Shown: positions 21,465 through 33,613, counted from the first letter of the stretch. The stretch: 64,000 nucleotides of DNA from Rhaphigaster nebulosa (GCA_948150685.1 OX411306.1:82864501-82928500); one strand, 5' to 3'. Numbers and translations are program-made. The notes: a model not told the origin generated them from the letters alone.

Positions 21465-22470
21465 AATTAAAAAAAAAATTGCGCAATTATATTTAATTAA
21501 TATAAAATAAATCGATAAATTCGCATTTTTGGTTTGTCCTTAATTTATTAACATAAGCATCGGCTGTCACTTGAAGCATGTTGATGACATCCTTATTGGT
21601 AATGACACTGCTGTGACCCTGCCCTATTACAATATTCACGATATTATTTTTCCAAGCTACCTTTTTTTTCCTGTGAGTATCCCAANNNNNNNNNNNNNNN
21701 NNNNNNNNNNNNNNNNNNNNNNNNNNNNNNNNNNNNNNNNNNNNNNNNNNNNNNNNNNNNNNNNNNNNNNNNNNNNNNNNNNNNNNNNNNNNNNNNNNNN
21801 NNNNNNNNNNNNNNNNNNNNNNNNNNNNNNNNNNNNNNNNNNNNNNNNNNNNNNNNNNNNNNNNNNNNNNNNNNNNNNNNNNNNNAGTAACAGGCAAAAT
21901 CAATTATAAAAACAAAAACTTGGTGGTACTCCATTGCCAAGATAGCATTTGCGTTCATTACCACAGTCAAAAGACCACAACCGCTACTAATGTTGCCCCA
22001 GTAAGGCACCCCGCCCTTACTGGTTCCATGTCTCCTAAGCCGAAGAGCAAAGATCTGAAGCACTTTCCTCTAACATTCCTCAGTTGAACGCGTTCCTTAT
22101 TAAACCGAGCAGCGAAGCACCGAGGATGATATCTTTGGTGTTCAGTAAATACTCCCAAACAGAAACGCGAATCGCTGAGGCCCCTTTTGGCGGGACAGCG
22201 TTTTTCATATCACTTGTTTTTACGGCTGTCTTTTTTATTTGTTTGCTAAGGGGTCATTTTTAACAAAGGGGTTGTAAAATCACGTTTATTTGCATTTTTT
22301 TTTGTCCATCTTTGAAGATAGGCAATCATTAAGGTATTTAATTTTTTTTTCCCCTCCTCCAGTTTGTTTTAGTAGTGACGAATTAATTCTCATTGCATTA
22401 CGAGTGGAGCAGAGGAGGAGTTTCAAGCACCGTTTAAATTCTAGGAAAAAAAAATTAACACATAATATAT
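21465..22470 (-). other. Unassigned stretch around an assembly gap
   Basis: On the minus strand, before and after the N run, open segments are visible: about 50 codons at 21493-21660 (with NIVIGQGHSSVITNKDVINM) and a GC-richer part at 21900-22200 that is open in more than one frame. Neither matches a family I know. Because the gap length is nominal, the frame across it cannot be inferred. It may be an unrecognised element or an exon broken by the gap. Confidence 0.25.
21686..21885. other. Assembly gap (200 N)
   Basis: Exactly 200 undetermined bases, a common default for a gap of unknown length. It lies just beyond the end of the second tandem unit, a typical place for a repeat-induced assembly break. 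Confidence 1.
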
Positions 22471-22474
22471 ATTA

Positions 22475-22805
22475 ATTCTGTTGTCGTTAACAGAATGGAC
22501 TCCTTATGACTTGAAAAGAAAACGTGGAAGGCAAAGAATGCGTTGGAGTGAGACAAAGAAGCCTGGAAGGAACTGTGGAGAGAAACAGCGTATCCCAGTT
22601 CCTAGTAGGAATTGGTCTCCATGGAAGTTAGACCATCACTCCCTAAGGGGAAGGCCCATATAAATTAACAGAAAAAAAAAAGTTCATAATATTGTATAAA
22701 ATTGTAAATATTGTAAGTAGCATCTGAAGCAAAAGTAATATAATCAGTAAAATTCTATTACTTCTTGTTATAAAAGGCTTTGTTCATTCATTCATTCATC
22801 TATTA
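22475..22805 (+). mobile_element. LINE 3' end fragment
   Basis: The frame at 22481 begins SLTEWTPYDLKRKRGRQRMR, and a neighbouring frame continues with EAWKELWRETA. This matches the usual C terminus of insect LINE ORF2 proteins (TEW-P plus RGRP-x-RW, then a W-rich segment). An AT-rich 3' untranslated part and a short TTCATTCATTCATC tail (about 22785-22802) follow. Everything upstream is missing, as is typical of a strongly 5'-truncated insertion. Confidence 0.65.
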
Positions 22806-23957
22806 ATTAATTCTACTTCGTTTCAGTAAAAGGAATGAGAGACAGATTACTTCAAACGATTTTTAAATACAATGACAATGCGGAAAGTAATCCTCCGTAT
22901 TTTTTTAAAGAAATAATTACGAACATAGGTCACATTTCAGTAGAAGGAAAACTCCTGTTTTCTCCTGACTGGCACACCGATTTTTGCCAGCCAATCAAAA
23001 GCTATGATTTGTTCCCGCGACCAGTCACGCTTTTTTGGCGATAAATTTGAATTTGAATTTAAACCTCGACCTACCCTTAAGTAACTGGTCAAGTAACTGG
23101 GTCACGTGCATGGCGACAAATTTAAATTTACACCTCGACCTAACCTTTACTCTTGGGCCTTGCTTATTTTTTATACACCCTTACACTCGAGCCACACCCT
23201 AATTTAGTCCCGTAACAATTAGGCCCCACCATATCAACAATCCACTCTAAACAGCCAAAAGAGATATGAGCAATACATTTTTAAATAAACGTGAACGCAT
23301 TAAACTCATTGGTTAAAAAAAAAAAAAAAGATTGGTATTGGCTTCTATTAATCATAATAGAATATTACTGTAGGATAAAGCTTTGCGTAGGACTGCCAGG
23401 ATCGTTAGAAAATTTTTAAGAATTAAATGAACGTTTTGACTGAGCTTAACTCCACTTATTGAAATGTTTGGTTAGTATCCCAAGAAATCTAGAAAAAAAA
23501 ATCGTAAAATTCACGATAAAATGTTTTTTTATAAAGGTTTATAAAGTAGAAATAATTTAAACGATCGGCTGACAAAAAGGAAATTTCATTAGCCTTGGGG
23601 CATTCCAACGGTCATTTTGTTACTATTTCACTGATGACATGCTAATTCTCTGAAATGAAAAGGATCCAAAGAGGCGGCACAAATTTTATTTGTTCAGGGC
23701 TTCGCAGATGTCCGAGCCATCTTCGAATATGGATGAGCGAATCCACTATGTCTGCCAGCTTGTTTATCCATTGACCTGTAACATCCCTTAGTTCTTTATA
23801 GTTTAAATAATTTGTACTAATTTCTCTAACAAAATCATATTTCACTAGTATATTACCATAAAGCTAAAACCGAGTAAAAATTGCAACTCAATTATTTTAA
23901 AATAAAAATAAACGATAATAAGTCACTTAATATTAGATTATTAATATACAACTTGAT
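22806..23957. other. AT-rich stretch, no recognised gene
   Basis: A short direct duplication is visible at about 23036-23082 and 23110-23155 (AAATTTRAATTT followed by ACCTCGACCTA). A minus-strand frame at 23642-23845 (67 codons, with QWINKLADIVDSLIHIRRW) shows some coding character but no family I can name. Confidence 0.35.
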
Positions 23958-24190
23958 AAAAAAAGAAAAAAAAACCTGTATCAGTATAGCCCAAGAAGAG
24001 ACTTGGGGTCAGTACTTAGTAAGGTACTTAGTACCCACTTTATAGAGATTGGTTGAGACCCAAGAATCTTCTGATGGCCGTTGTCCATGGCTGATAACAG
24101 AATAAATAATTATCTGCCACAGCCGGTCTCGTACCCGGGACCGAGAGAGTAGTAGCACAGTGCCTTGCCACAGAGTAACCCCGCTCCCTG
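23958..24190 (-). mobile_element. tRNA-derived SINE, family A, copy 1
   Basis: Read on the minus strand, the element starts near 24190. It has an A-box-like TTACTCTGTGGCAAGGC (24162-24178) and a B-box-like GGGTACGAGACC (24125-24136), then a shared body with CTGTGGCAGATAATTATTTA and a T-rich tail. It aligns from the head to CAGATAATTATTTATTCTG and again near the 3' end with the copy at 56910-57243. Its middle part is shorter. The boxes are the internal pol III promoter inherited from a tRNA. Confidence 0.8.
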
Positions 24191-25049
24191 CGTAACATGA
24201 TAGAGACAAAATGAATGAAGGTATCATTATAATAAAAGGAAAATTTTAAGTTCTTATGAAAATCTTCTTATCTTCTTTTCTGAAAAAAGAAGCCTCTTGG
24301 CTTCCTGAAAGAAAATTAGGGAGAGAATTTTTCATCACGGGCTTGGAAAATGTCAGCAACTAAATTAAATCTAATCTTTTGTTTGAAAGAGTGATTCAAT
24401 TCGTTTGAGTTCTACTCCTTTCACCGGTAGTTGATGTTAAATTAGCTTTAAAATATGCTTTTCGGTACTTGGTATTCAATTTATTTGTTATTCAGCGAAT
24501 TTTATATTGTTTCTTATTTTCCATTTCACTTCTGGTAGAAGCCAAAGAAACTCTTATACTCTTTATATCCGAGAAACCTTATTGATCGCCGTTCAAAAGT
24601 GGTAGATAATCCAATAATGCATAGGAAGTGTCTAATTAGCCACTGCCAGTGTTAATTACTTTAATAATTAAGTCAGTTATATATGATTGATTAAACCAAA
24701 TGAACATTTTTGATACTCCCGTGGTTATTCTCTACACTCCAAATTTATTTTTAGCATCAGACCTGGCTAACCCGCGGCCGCGGGGCGATTTTATATTTTC
24801 TAAATTTCCTTCTGCTCAGGTCCCTCTTAAAATGCATCTCATACAATCAAAGAGTATAGTATAAGTCTGTATCTAACTCACTTTCTTTATCCCGAGATTA
24901 TTAAGTCCACATCCCGTCGGAAAAAAAATATACAGAATATAAAATAAATTATAAATTTAGTTCTACATGGGTTATTGTTAACATGCGCAATTGCTACTAC
25001 GAATTCTTATTCGATATTTGATATCAACGAACGCCAAATGACAGGTCCT
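24191..25049. other. AT-rich non-coding stretch
   Basis: No gene or recognisable repeat was found apart from a GC-only island of a few bases near 24770. The LINE downstream begins at about 25050. Confidence 0.4.
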
Positions 25050-26335
25050 GAAAGAATCGGAAAAATAATAGCTATTCTTTGCCCAGTTTATAAGAAAGGC
25101 GGTAGGATGGCATGGGAGAACTATTGCGGGATAGATCTGTTGTTGACTGTGTATAAGGTACTTTCCATGCTTATTAACCGGAGGTTGGTGAGATGGTCTG
25201 AGAGGGTTACTAGACACTATCAGTGTGGGTTTAGACAAGAGAGATCTACAACGGATTTAATTTTCTCACTGAGACAGATATTGGAAAAGTGTTACGAGCA
25301 TAACGTTGGTTTGCATCACTTATTTATAGACTTCAAGCAGGCATATGACTCGGTAGAAAGAGAAAAGGTGGCTAGAGATATCAGGTCCCTGGGGGTCCCA
25401 CTAAAGTTGGTGAGATTAATTGAAATGACGTGGAAGGAAACCAAGTCTCAGGTAAGGGTTGGTAGAGCCCTATCAAACGAGTTTGAAGTGACAGACCGAC
25501 TGAGACAAGGTGGCAGTGGTCGCCCATAGTATTCAATCTGACCCTCGAAACAGTGATAAGAGCGATAAGAACAAACCCCGGAGGAAATGTCTACAACAGG
25601 CTGACCTAACATTTGACGTACGCAGACGATCTAGTCATTACAGCGCGCACATTTCCAGCACTTTCAGGAGCGCTAGTAGAGTTTGAAGCGACGGCGGTGA
25701 GCAAGGGCCTATGAATTAATGAAAATAAGACGGAATATATGAGGACGTCAAGGAAACAACTAGGTAGAGAAGATGAAGTGCAAATCAATCGCCACAACTT
25801 CAAGCACTGCAAGAGTTTCAAATATCTAGAATATTTAGTAACAGAAGAAAACGATATAAGTACAGTGATCAAAGCCAGCTTAGCAACTGGTATCAGATGC
25901 CTTTTTGCGCTAAATAAAATACTTAAATTCCGAGAATTCTCTCGATCTGCGAAAACCACCATTTATAAGAGAATAATAAGACCGGGAGCGAGAGCTGGGT
26001 TTTGACTAAGGAAAGCGAGATAATCTTGAAAGTTTGGAAAAGTCTTCAGAAAGATATTCGGCCCGGTAAACGAACATGGTCATTGAAGAATTGGGAAAAT
26101 AGCGAGCTCGAACAATTCTTTGGCGAGCCTAATATTGTGGCCATTATCAAAGAAAGAAGACTGCGGTGGCTAGGCCATGTGAAAAGGATGCCGGATGAGA
26201 GGCTACAAAAGAAGATGATGAATGGCAGGCCAGGCGGAAAGAGATTGAGAGGAAGGCGAAGGAAGGCGGAAGAAAGGCAGGAATGGCTATCAATTCTGCG
26301 TGAGGCCAAGGCCCAACTAGGGCTGTAGTGCCATT
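25050..26335 (+). mobile_element. RTE-like LINE, 5'-truncated, broken frames
   Basis: This ORF2 fragment begins inside the reverse transcriptase: IAILCPVYKKGGRM, then CGFRQERSTTDLIFSLRQIL and HHLFIDFKQAYDSVEREKV (motif A), LRQGG (motif B region), and after a frame change LTYADDLVI (catalytic motif, about 25615-25640). The thumb region follows with FKYLEYLV, and the C terminus with RRLRWLGHVKRM and GRPGGKRLRGRRRK up to the stop near 26328. At least three frame breaks or stops occur (about 25500, 25710, 26003). The upstream endonuclease is missing. The arrangement is typical of the RTE-like endonuclease-reverse transcriptases abundant in insects. Confidence 0.85.
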
Positions 26336-26848
26336 TAGTTAGTAAGAGTTTCAAGTAATACATTTATTGAACAAGCGGAAGTATTTTTATTTAGGATTTT
26401 AAACATATTTTATATTCCAACATTATCTTCCGCCTCGCCACTTACCCCTATTGAACTGTTTTCTGTTACTTCGGTGTTTTGGTTTTATTTTCTTTTTTAA
26501 GACTGCTTTAGAATCTAAACTCAAGTTGGGTGGTGAATTTGGGTCACAGCATTAAAAAAAAAATCACGATTCTCCTTTCTTCCGATTCTCTTAATATTAT
26601 TAGTTGCGCTCATGTGAAGAGATGAAATAAAGCAAATGTAAAAAAAAAACAAGCTATTCTGCCTTCGAGATAAAATTCTTAGGATCTTCGTCCGGCCATG
26701 GGAAAAAATAAAAAAGAAGCCAAGTATTCCCATAAGGATTTTCCTCCAAGCAATATATAAGCTATTTTATAGTATTATTTCTTAATCGTGGTATATTAAT
26801 TATTAATATTAATATTATTATAAATATTAATTAGTAATTAATTTGGTG
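26336..26848. other. AT-rich spacer between LINE fragments
   Basis: This probably holds the 3' untranslated end of the preceding LINE in its first part. Nothing else was recognised. Confidence 0.4.
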
Positions 26849-27245
26849 GCCGCTAACCTTGAAGGACGAACAACGCCTTAAGGTCTTCGAGAATAAGGTA
26901 TTGCGTAAAATATTTGGCCCGAAAAAGGATGAGTCAACTGGAGAATTTAGGGATAACACAACGCGGAATTGCGGAGCATGCACCCTGTTAATATAATCGA
27001 AGTGAAATCATCGCGACGGTTGAAATGGGCTTGCAAAGTTGTTGGGCTCAGTAACGAACGAATTCCTAAAAAGTTAATAAAGGCTGAGCCGAATGGTTAA
27101 CGTCCGAGGGGTAGACCGAAACGTAGGTGGGAGGATTGTGTTAAGGGTGATCTAATGGATTTGGGTTTGAACGGTAGTCGATTTGTAGGCAGCGATTGGT
27201 AGTATCGGCATGGAAACTTTGGGTTCGCTAAGCCTTTTATTACTA
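26849..27245 (+). mobile_element. LINE ORF2 C-terminal fragment, decayed
   Basis: Translation gives WPLTLKDEQRLKVFENKVLR followed by KIFGPKKDE (the usual LxxxE-x-KxLRKIFGP block), and in a second frame RRLKWACKVVGLSNERIPKK, then RPRGRPKRRWEDCVKGDL after an in-frame stop, and finally GSDW. These are the last blocks of an RTE-like ORF2. It is a second insertion, not part of the LINE ending at 26335, because that one already has its own C terminus. Confidence 0.78.
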
Positions 27246-29756
27246 TCTTAATTTAGAAAGAGATTAACGACTATTTATATCTTTGATTAATTTTTATCCA
27301 TAATAATACTTCATTATCTTTTCATCTACATTCTTATCATTAGAACCAATGTCTAAAAAAAGGCGTTTTGCTTAAATACTTCCTCCAAGCTTGTATTTAA
27401 TTTTTTTCAACAAAAATTAACTTTCTACGTTTTTGCCAATTTAATTTTTTTTTTTTTTTTTTACCGAATACAAGCATTAAGCAATATCCATTTATTGTTT
27501 CCCAAAGTCTGCCATTGAAGTATCATTTTTTTCCCATCACACAGATTGGGCTTCAATATAATCATAACAATAGGCTTTTGCTTCAATATAATCATAACAA
27601 TAGGCTTTGGCTTCAATTTAATCTCTCGGGTCTAAGTTCAACTTCAGTTAGATTGAAATTTGTCTATCGTTAAAACAGCCATAAATGCTTTTCCTTAGAA
27701 CATCTATGTAGTTTGTCTTGAATTATGAATTGCTGGTGGTCATGGTAATTCATCTCAAAATTATTTTTAGTTCACAAGCTGTTGTTACAGTACTAACTCT
27801 GTCGGGAAATGTACTTAACGTAGGTTTGGTTTGTGGGATCAATAGACAGGTAGGTCTATTGTGGGACGTATAAGCATATTTATGTATCTCATGCAGCAAT
27901 GTGTCTTAAAAGTTCTAATGCTGGTTTTGTAAATTCTTGTTAGTAGATCCTTGAATAGTTTAAGAAGCGAGAGGACACTTTATGAAACAACTGGTACGTC
28001 AGACCTACATGCTGCGCCGGGGTGTTTTGCTCTGACTAAACCCCGTTGAAATCCAGATATTCTTTGGGGGACTGGGAGGTTTTCTAGATTATTTCAATAT
28101 AAATTGTAAACTATAAATTTATTGAAGTGTAATCTTCTTTTGGGCCCGTTGGGCACTTTTGGGATGGGATAAAAAAAGCAAACTCGCGCCACGTACCATC
28201 AGCGTCAACACCATACCGTACTCTACCTAAATCCAGCCTACAATTTCTCATCTGTTTATTATCTTCCCAATGATCTAGAGACTTAAAATTTGGAGCATAT
28301 CTTAGGACTGTATGACAATGTAATAATATGCAATAATAACAGGAGTGGGAACCACGCGGCGCAACGCGCAGCCCTTACGACACTCTCGGACGACTTTTGA
28401 CGTCTTCGTCCGTTCTTTACCTTGTAAATATTTGACTATTGTTATAGGCATACCGTTTTAAACAGGTAGAACCCTGCTACATTTCGTTCGATCATAGTAT
28501 AGGTCTAGCACTTTCACTTTTTCAAATATTTTAATACGAATTCGGAAATAACCTCTGTGAAACTTCGGATTAATTTTTTTAGAAAACTAAAACGACTATG
28601 TAAATTGTGAATAAGCCAGAATGAATCCTGGTTAATCCTCTTTAAAACGATACGCCATAGAAAGTAGTTTAGTAAGCCATACTTTAAGATTATTTATCAT
28701 TGTTTAAGATTAATTTGAAATGATTAGGATTATATTTTTCGATTGACTCTATTTTTCTCATGTGTTAGGATAATTTTCGAATATTCCATTCGATCTGAAA
28801 AAAGAAGTTTACACTTTCAGCGTGTGATCCTAAGCCTATATCCTGTATAGTATTGAAAAAATTTAAAAAAAAAAAATTTAAATAGTCATTATGCACTGAC
28901 CTTTACATTACTCCGCTGTAGGTAGTTGTTAATCACGGAACGGAATACCTACGAATATCAGAATTATTGTTCAACGTTGTTATTATTCGAATGTGTGTTT
29001 GACAGGGAGAAGTTTTGCTTATATTGTCGATAACAGTTTAGTGGCAGTTAACTAAAGCGTGTAATAGCAATCAGGAAAGCATTCATGCCAATCTCGGAAG
29101 GGGGTTTTATAGCTGGAGCAGATTGTCATTACAAGGCTACGTCATAAAATCAAAAGTGTAATAGTCCACTACCAGGTGAGTGGAACATTTAGCTTCGGCA
29201 CTGCCAAAATTTTAAAGCAAATATTTAAGCTATTGAATGAATATTGGTTATAAAACAGCCTTATAGCTAATAAACAACAATAATAATAAAAAACAACAAT
29301 ATTAAAACATTTATTACAGTGTCAGTTCTTTAGCCAACGAATTCATTGGTTGCCTACATTATTGGCAGATCTTAAAGCTAAAATTTTTAATATCAGTTTT
29401 ATAAACAGCAAGTATGAGTATTTAAGGTATACTATGATTATTTTATGCAGAACTAGGGACTGGTCTGGTGTGGCATAGCTTTATTAATAACGTACGATTA
29501 TTATTTTTTTTTCTTATCGATTAGTACTGAATATAAAAAATAATTATTTAAAAATTGATGATTATGGTCGCACTCAGCATCCCAAATCTTCCTGTCCTGC
29601 TGATTAGATGAAAGTTTTTAGAGTTATTTATAAAAAAAGGAGTAGGGAAATAGTTTGATTTGCCCCTTCTTTAAAAAAGGAAATAAATTATTATACAATG
29701 TAAAACTTACTCTTAGGTGTAGCATGCAATAAACTCTCGAATATTATCTCAAAGAA
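27246..29756. other. Intergenic-like stretch, no gene recognised
   Basis: Only short features are visible. A 31-bp unit (CTTCAATATAATCATAACAA plus TAGGCTTTTG) is repeated about two and a half times at 27550-27622. GC-richer patches near 28000-28070, 28130-28230 and 28345-28400 have no readable long frame. Confidence 0.4.
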
Positions 29757-30408
29757 ACTTAATTTCCTTTGCTGACAGCATCGATAGGAGAATATCAGTG
29801 CAAGTTCCGGAAAGGAAAAAGAACAGTCGACCAAATTTAGCATTACACAAAGTAGGAAATAGTATAAATACACAAGGGAATATAATATATTCCAGTAGTC
29901 AAATATGTGCATATGCAGACGGTATAGGTCTTGTGGCTAGAAGTGTTCAAACTCTTAGTGAAATTTTTAATAATCTCAATACAGAGAGTAAGAATATGGG
30001 ACTTGAACTATATGATTCGAATACCAAGCATATGTGCATTGCTCCAGATAATTTAAGATTTACCCATAATCTTTTGGTGGAAAGCCATGATTTTGAAAAC
30101 GTTAATATCTTTACCTACCTGGGGTCAGAATTAAACAATGAAAATAAAATAATAACAGAGGTGCGAAAAAGAATTATGGCTGCTAACCGTGCAGTTTTTG
30201 CAAACTTAAAGTTTTTTAAATCATAATTGCTGTCAAGGAAAACAAAAGAAAGGTTATGCAAAACTTTAATTAGACCTATTCTTACATATTCTACTGAAAC
30301 GTGGACGTTTACTACCAGCAAATACATTAAGAGTCTTCGAGAGGAAAATACTTAGGAAAATATTTGGCCCCTTCTTCGATGAAGTAATTCAAGAATGGAG
30401 GATAAGAA
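29757..30408 (+). mobile_element. RTE-like LINE fragment, interrupted
   Basis: A frame from 29798 to 30226 shows AYADGIGLVARSVQTLSEIF, where the family has YADD (the second Asp is Gly here), then FTYLGSELNNENK and AANRAVFANLK from the thumb region. In shifted frames TRPILTYSTETWT-like and KIFGPFFDE-like blocks follow up to about 30400. At that point the homology switches to a Jockey-like LINE, so this element was cut by a later insertion or truncated there. The rest of its 3' end is not found after 32168. Confidence 0.8.
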
Positions 30409-31798
30409 CAAAAGGAGGCACATCAAGAAAATTGTTAAACATCGTGTGGTGTCGGCACCTCGCCGTAATGAGGATGGTTTCTGGGCCGTGTCAGACATTG
30501 AAAAATCTGAGTTATTTGCGAATCATTTTTCTTATCTCTTTAAACCACATACTGACTTCACGAATTCTGAACACGAAAGACAAAAAACTTTAGACATTCC
30601 ACTACAACTAGCATCACCTCCTCCTTGCTTCACACCGACACAAGTTGCCGAGCAAATTAGACAGTTACCTAAGAAGAAAGCCCCTGGTCATGACCTGATA
30701 ACTGCTCAAGTGCTCCAGAAAATGCCCAGGAAGGCTCTAGTGTATCTAACTTCTATTTACAATGCAATACTCCGAACGACTAAATTCCCTCTACAATGGA
30801 AATACTCACACATTACCATGATTCATAAACCAAACAAAGACACAGCTACTCCATCATCATACAGACTTATCAGTCTGCTCCCTATTTGTTCAAAATTTTT
30901 TGAGAAATTACTCTACAAAAGACTTCTTGACATACTGACGAACAATAACATAATACCTGACCATCAATTTGGATTCCGATCCCAACATTCAACCATTCAA
31001 CAATTACACAGGGTGACGGACTACACTGCGACGGCACTAGAGCAAAAATTATATGCAACAGGAGTATTTCTGGACGTCGCTCAGGCGTTCGATAGAGTCT
31101 GGCATCAGGGGCTTCTCTTCAAACTTAAGACGATACTTCCCCCTACCTATTATCTTATTCTTCAATCCTTTCTTTCTGAAAGATTTTTCTCTGTCTGCCA
31201 AGGCTCAGAATTATCAGCCATTCGACCGGCCTTAGCAGGAGTACCTCAGGAATCAGTACTAGCTCCGCTGCTCTACATCATATATACACATGATATTCCA
31301 AACAGCACCGAAACTCTGATAGCGACGTATGCAGACGATACAACGATTCTAACAAAACATCAAAATCCAGCACACGCCTCACAGACTTTACAACATCACC
31401 TAACAAAACTTCAGGATTGGTGCAAACTTTGGAAAATTAGACTTAATCAAGACAAATCTCAACATATCACTTTTACTCTCCGACAAGAAACTTGTCCTCC
31501 AATATACCTCGACAATGTAGCAATTCCGCAGACAGATAAAATTCGATACCTTGGCCTGACATTTGACAGAAGAATGACATGGGGCCAACACATCAAGAAT
31601 AAACAAAAAACGCTAAACCAAAGACTTAAACTGTTATATTCACTTCTTTCAAAACGTTCAAAATTGAAACTTAGACATAAATTTAACACTTACACTTACT
31701 TACTCAAGCCCATCTGGACCTGCGCTTCACAGATATATGGGACAGCCAAAAAAAACACACGTACAAAAACTCCAAATTTTTCAGTCAAAAACTTTTAG
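30395..31798 (+). CDS. Jockey-like LINE reverse transcriptase (ORF2 fragment)
   Basis: This is the longest open frame in the window (467 codons). The first five or so codons belong to the preceding LINE; Jockey homology starts near 30410. In order: KAPGHDLITAQVLQ (near residue 95), SSYRLISLLPICSKFFEKLL (near 155), FGFRSQHSTIQQLHR (near 192), GVFLDVAQAFDRVWHQGL (motif A with catalytic Asp, near 225), AGVPQESVLAPLLYIIYTHD (motif B), ATYADDTTILT (catalytic YADD, near 308), and IRYLGLTFDRRMTW in the thumb. The endonuclease domain expected upstream is missing. A frameshift near 31740-31798 disconnects the C terminus. The catalytic centre itself looks undamaged. Confidence 0.9.
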   Translation: MEDKNKRRHIKKIVKHRVVSAPRRNEDGFWAVSDIEKSELFANHFSYLFKPHTDFTNSEHERQKTLDIPLQLASPPPCFTPTQVAEQIRQLPKKKAPGHDLITAQVLQKMPRKALVYLTSIYNAILRTTKFPLQWKYSHITMIHKPNKDTATPSSYRLISLLPICSKFFEKLLYKRLLDILTNNNIIPDHQFGFRSQHSTIQQLHRVTDYTATALEQKLYATGVFLDVAQAFDRVWHQGLLFKLKTILPPTYYLILQSFLSERFFSVCQGSELSAIRPALAGVPQESVLAPLLYIIYTHDIPNSTETLIATYADDTTILTKHQNPAHASQTLQHHLTKLQDWCKLWKIRLNQDKSQHITFTLRQETCPPIYLDNVAIPQTDKIRYLGLTFDRRMTWGQHIKNKQKTLNQRLKLLYSLLSKRSKLKLRHKFNTYTYLLKPIWTCASQIYGTAKKNTRTKTPNFSVKNF

Positions 31799-32168
31799 GA
31801 CTATCACCAAAGCCCCTTGGTACATCAGCAACTTTTCGTTACATACAGACCTCAATATGCCTACAGTTAACGAACACATACGGACCCACTACAAACGATT
31901 TAACGATAACTTACACGGACATCCTAACACACTCATACAAGATATGGCGACAACCAACATACCTGACAACACCCGCAGAAGGCTGAAGAGGAGCTGGATG
32001 AGGGATCTCCTAGACTAACTACAGCCAATCATCACGACAGGAAGAGGTGCCGCTGGGTACTACTCTTTCTCATGCCTTTCATGCCACGTTAACATGTACA
32101 TAGCCAGCACATTCACTGGTTGTCTCATAGACAGGTGTGAACTTAAAAATAAAGTTAAAAAAAAAACA
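30409..32168 (+). mobile_element. Jockey-like LINE, 5'-truncated, with poly(A) tail
   Basis: The element starts abruptly inside ORF2 and carries RT. Its C-terminal part continues in a second frame (31737-32018, with TKAPWYISNFSLHTDL). A 3' untranslated region of about 130 bp follows, then AATAAA at about 32147 and an A-rich tail to 32168. It sits next to, and apparently inside or after, the RTE-like fragment 29757-30408. The truncated 5' end and A tail fit target-primed reverse transcription. Confidence 0.88.
31737..32018 (+). pseudogene. Jockey-like ORF2 C terminus in shifted frame
   Basis: This frame overlaps the end of the main RT frame and carries on the family homology: the NFSLHTDLNMPTVNEHI block and a basic end, RRRLKRSWMRDLLD, just before the 3' untranslated part. 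A one-base indel around 31745-31760 explains the split. Confidence 0.8.
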
Positions 32169-32559
32169 CATATAAAAATCAAATAATGACTTTTATTTTT
32201 CAAAGTCAAAAATATAAATAATGATATGACTTTTAATTTCTGATGTCAAATATAAAAATCATATCTGGACTATTATTCAATGAGAGAGTAACATAAGAAT
32301 TAATTTTAATCTCTGGTTACAATTGATTTAGAAATTGCTTATTTAAATACTAATAAGACACATATTATTTTTTTTTTTATAAAAATGTGATTGTATGTTT
32401 TTTCTTCTTTTTTTCCCCATTTTCCTGAAAATATTTTAGTTTCAAGTTTAGATATTGTGAAAATTATATCTTAATTGCTTACAAAAACATTTCTATATTA
32501 AAATGATAATTTCCAAAATAAGTAAAAATAATTTTGTCTTAAAGAAAAGAATTCTTCTT

Positions 32560-33185
32560 CTTCTTCTTCCATGGCACTACAGCCCAATGTGGGTCCTTGC
32601 CTCCTCGCTGAGCTTTCGCCAGGTCGTTCGGTCCTGTGCAGCTGCTCTCTAGTTCTCTGTTACTTTTAGGATGGTTTTAGCGCTCTGAGAGACACAGTCT
32701 TACCATCTTAGTCTGGGTCGCCCTCTCCCTCTACTTCGATTAAGTTTTCCGTCCTGAAGACTTTTTGGAATGTCACCGTTCTTCATTCGTGCAATATATC
32801 CGGCTCATCGGAGTCGTCCGAGTTTGATCAATTTAACCAAATTCACTTCCCCAAATAGCTCATACTGTTCTATATTTTTCCTTCTCCTCCACTCGTTACC
32901 AGTCTTGACTAGACCTAATGTCCTACGATGAATTTTCCTTTCGAAGATGAGGATCTCATTTTCTCTTGCCTTCGTTAGAGTCCACGTCTCTGAGGCGTAC
33001 ATCAAAACTGGACGAATCAGAGTTCTGTAGAGCATCAGTTTCATCTTCCTTGTTATATACTGGCTGTTGAGGTGTTTCCGTAGTCCGAAATAATTCTTGT
33101 TAGAATTCAGAATTCTCCTCCCCACCTCCAGGGAAATATTGTTATCAGAGCTAAATATGGTACCAAGATAAGCGAAAGAAAACAA
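32560..33185 (-). mobile_element. RTE-like LINE 3' part with (GAA)n tail
   Basis: On the minus strand the frame 33185-32805 shows FAYLGTIFSSDNNISLEVGR, then LYRTLIRPVLMYASETWTLT and ENEILIFERKIHRRTLG, the thumb and C-terminal blocks of RTE-like ORF2. Decayed C-terminal sequence follows down to a tail of GAA repeats (about 32560-32577). RT motifs A to C are missing (5' truncation). The 3' ATGGAAGAAGAAGAAGAA tail is typical of RTE-type LINEs ending in simple repeats. Confidence 0.82.
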
Positions 33186-33470
33186 TTAATTCATTTACAT
33201 TGACTCCTGTCCCACTAGATTGCTAAGCAGCAGTCTGTATGACGTTTTAGACAACCGTTGTTGGCGAACCGTAGTTCGTATAGCTTGTAAAGAGAGATCC
33301 ACGAACCGAACTTTGGTTCGCCGAACCGATGTTCCCAAGTTTACAGGCCGCTTTATGTTTTACGAAAAGTATTCAATGTCCAAGTTATTGTATTGGAGTA
33401 GTGTTAATTATATGCAATTGTTAACGAATATTTTCACGTTGTCTCTGGATTTCTGTACACAGCAGTCTAT

Positions 33471-33613
<143 letters not shown>

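Noticed and set aside
24125..24178. Functional tRNA gene
   Set aside because: A and B boxes are present, but the acceptor and anticodon stems do not close, and the same head plus body recurs at 56910-57243, so it is a SINE.
27550..27622. CRISPR-like repeat array
   Set aside because: Two and a half adjacent copies of a 31-bp unit without spacers in an animal-type genome; a plain tandem repeat.
30395..30412. True N terminus of a Jockey-like protein
   Set aside because: The first codons belong to the preceding RTE-like LINE; the Met is incidental to the junction.
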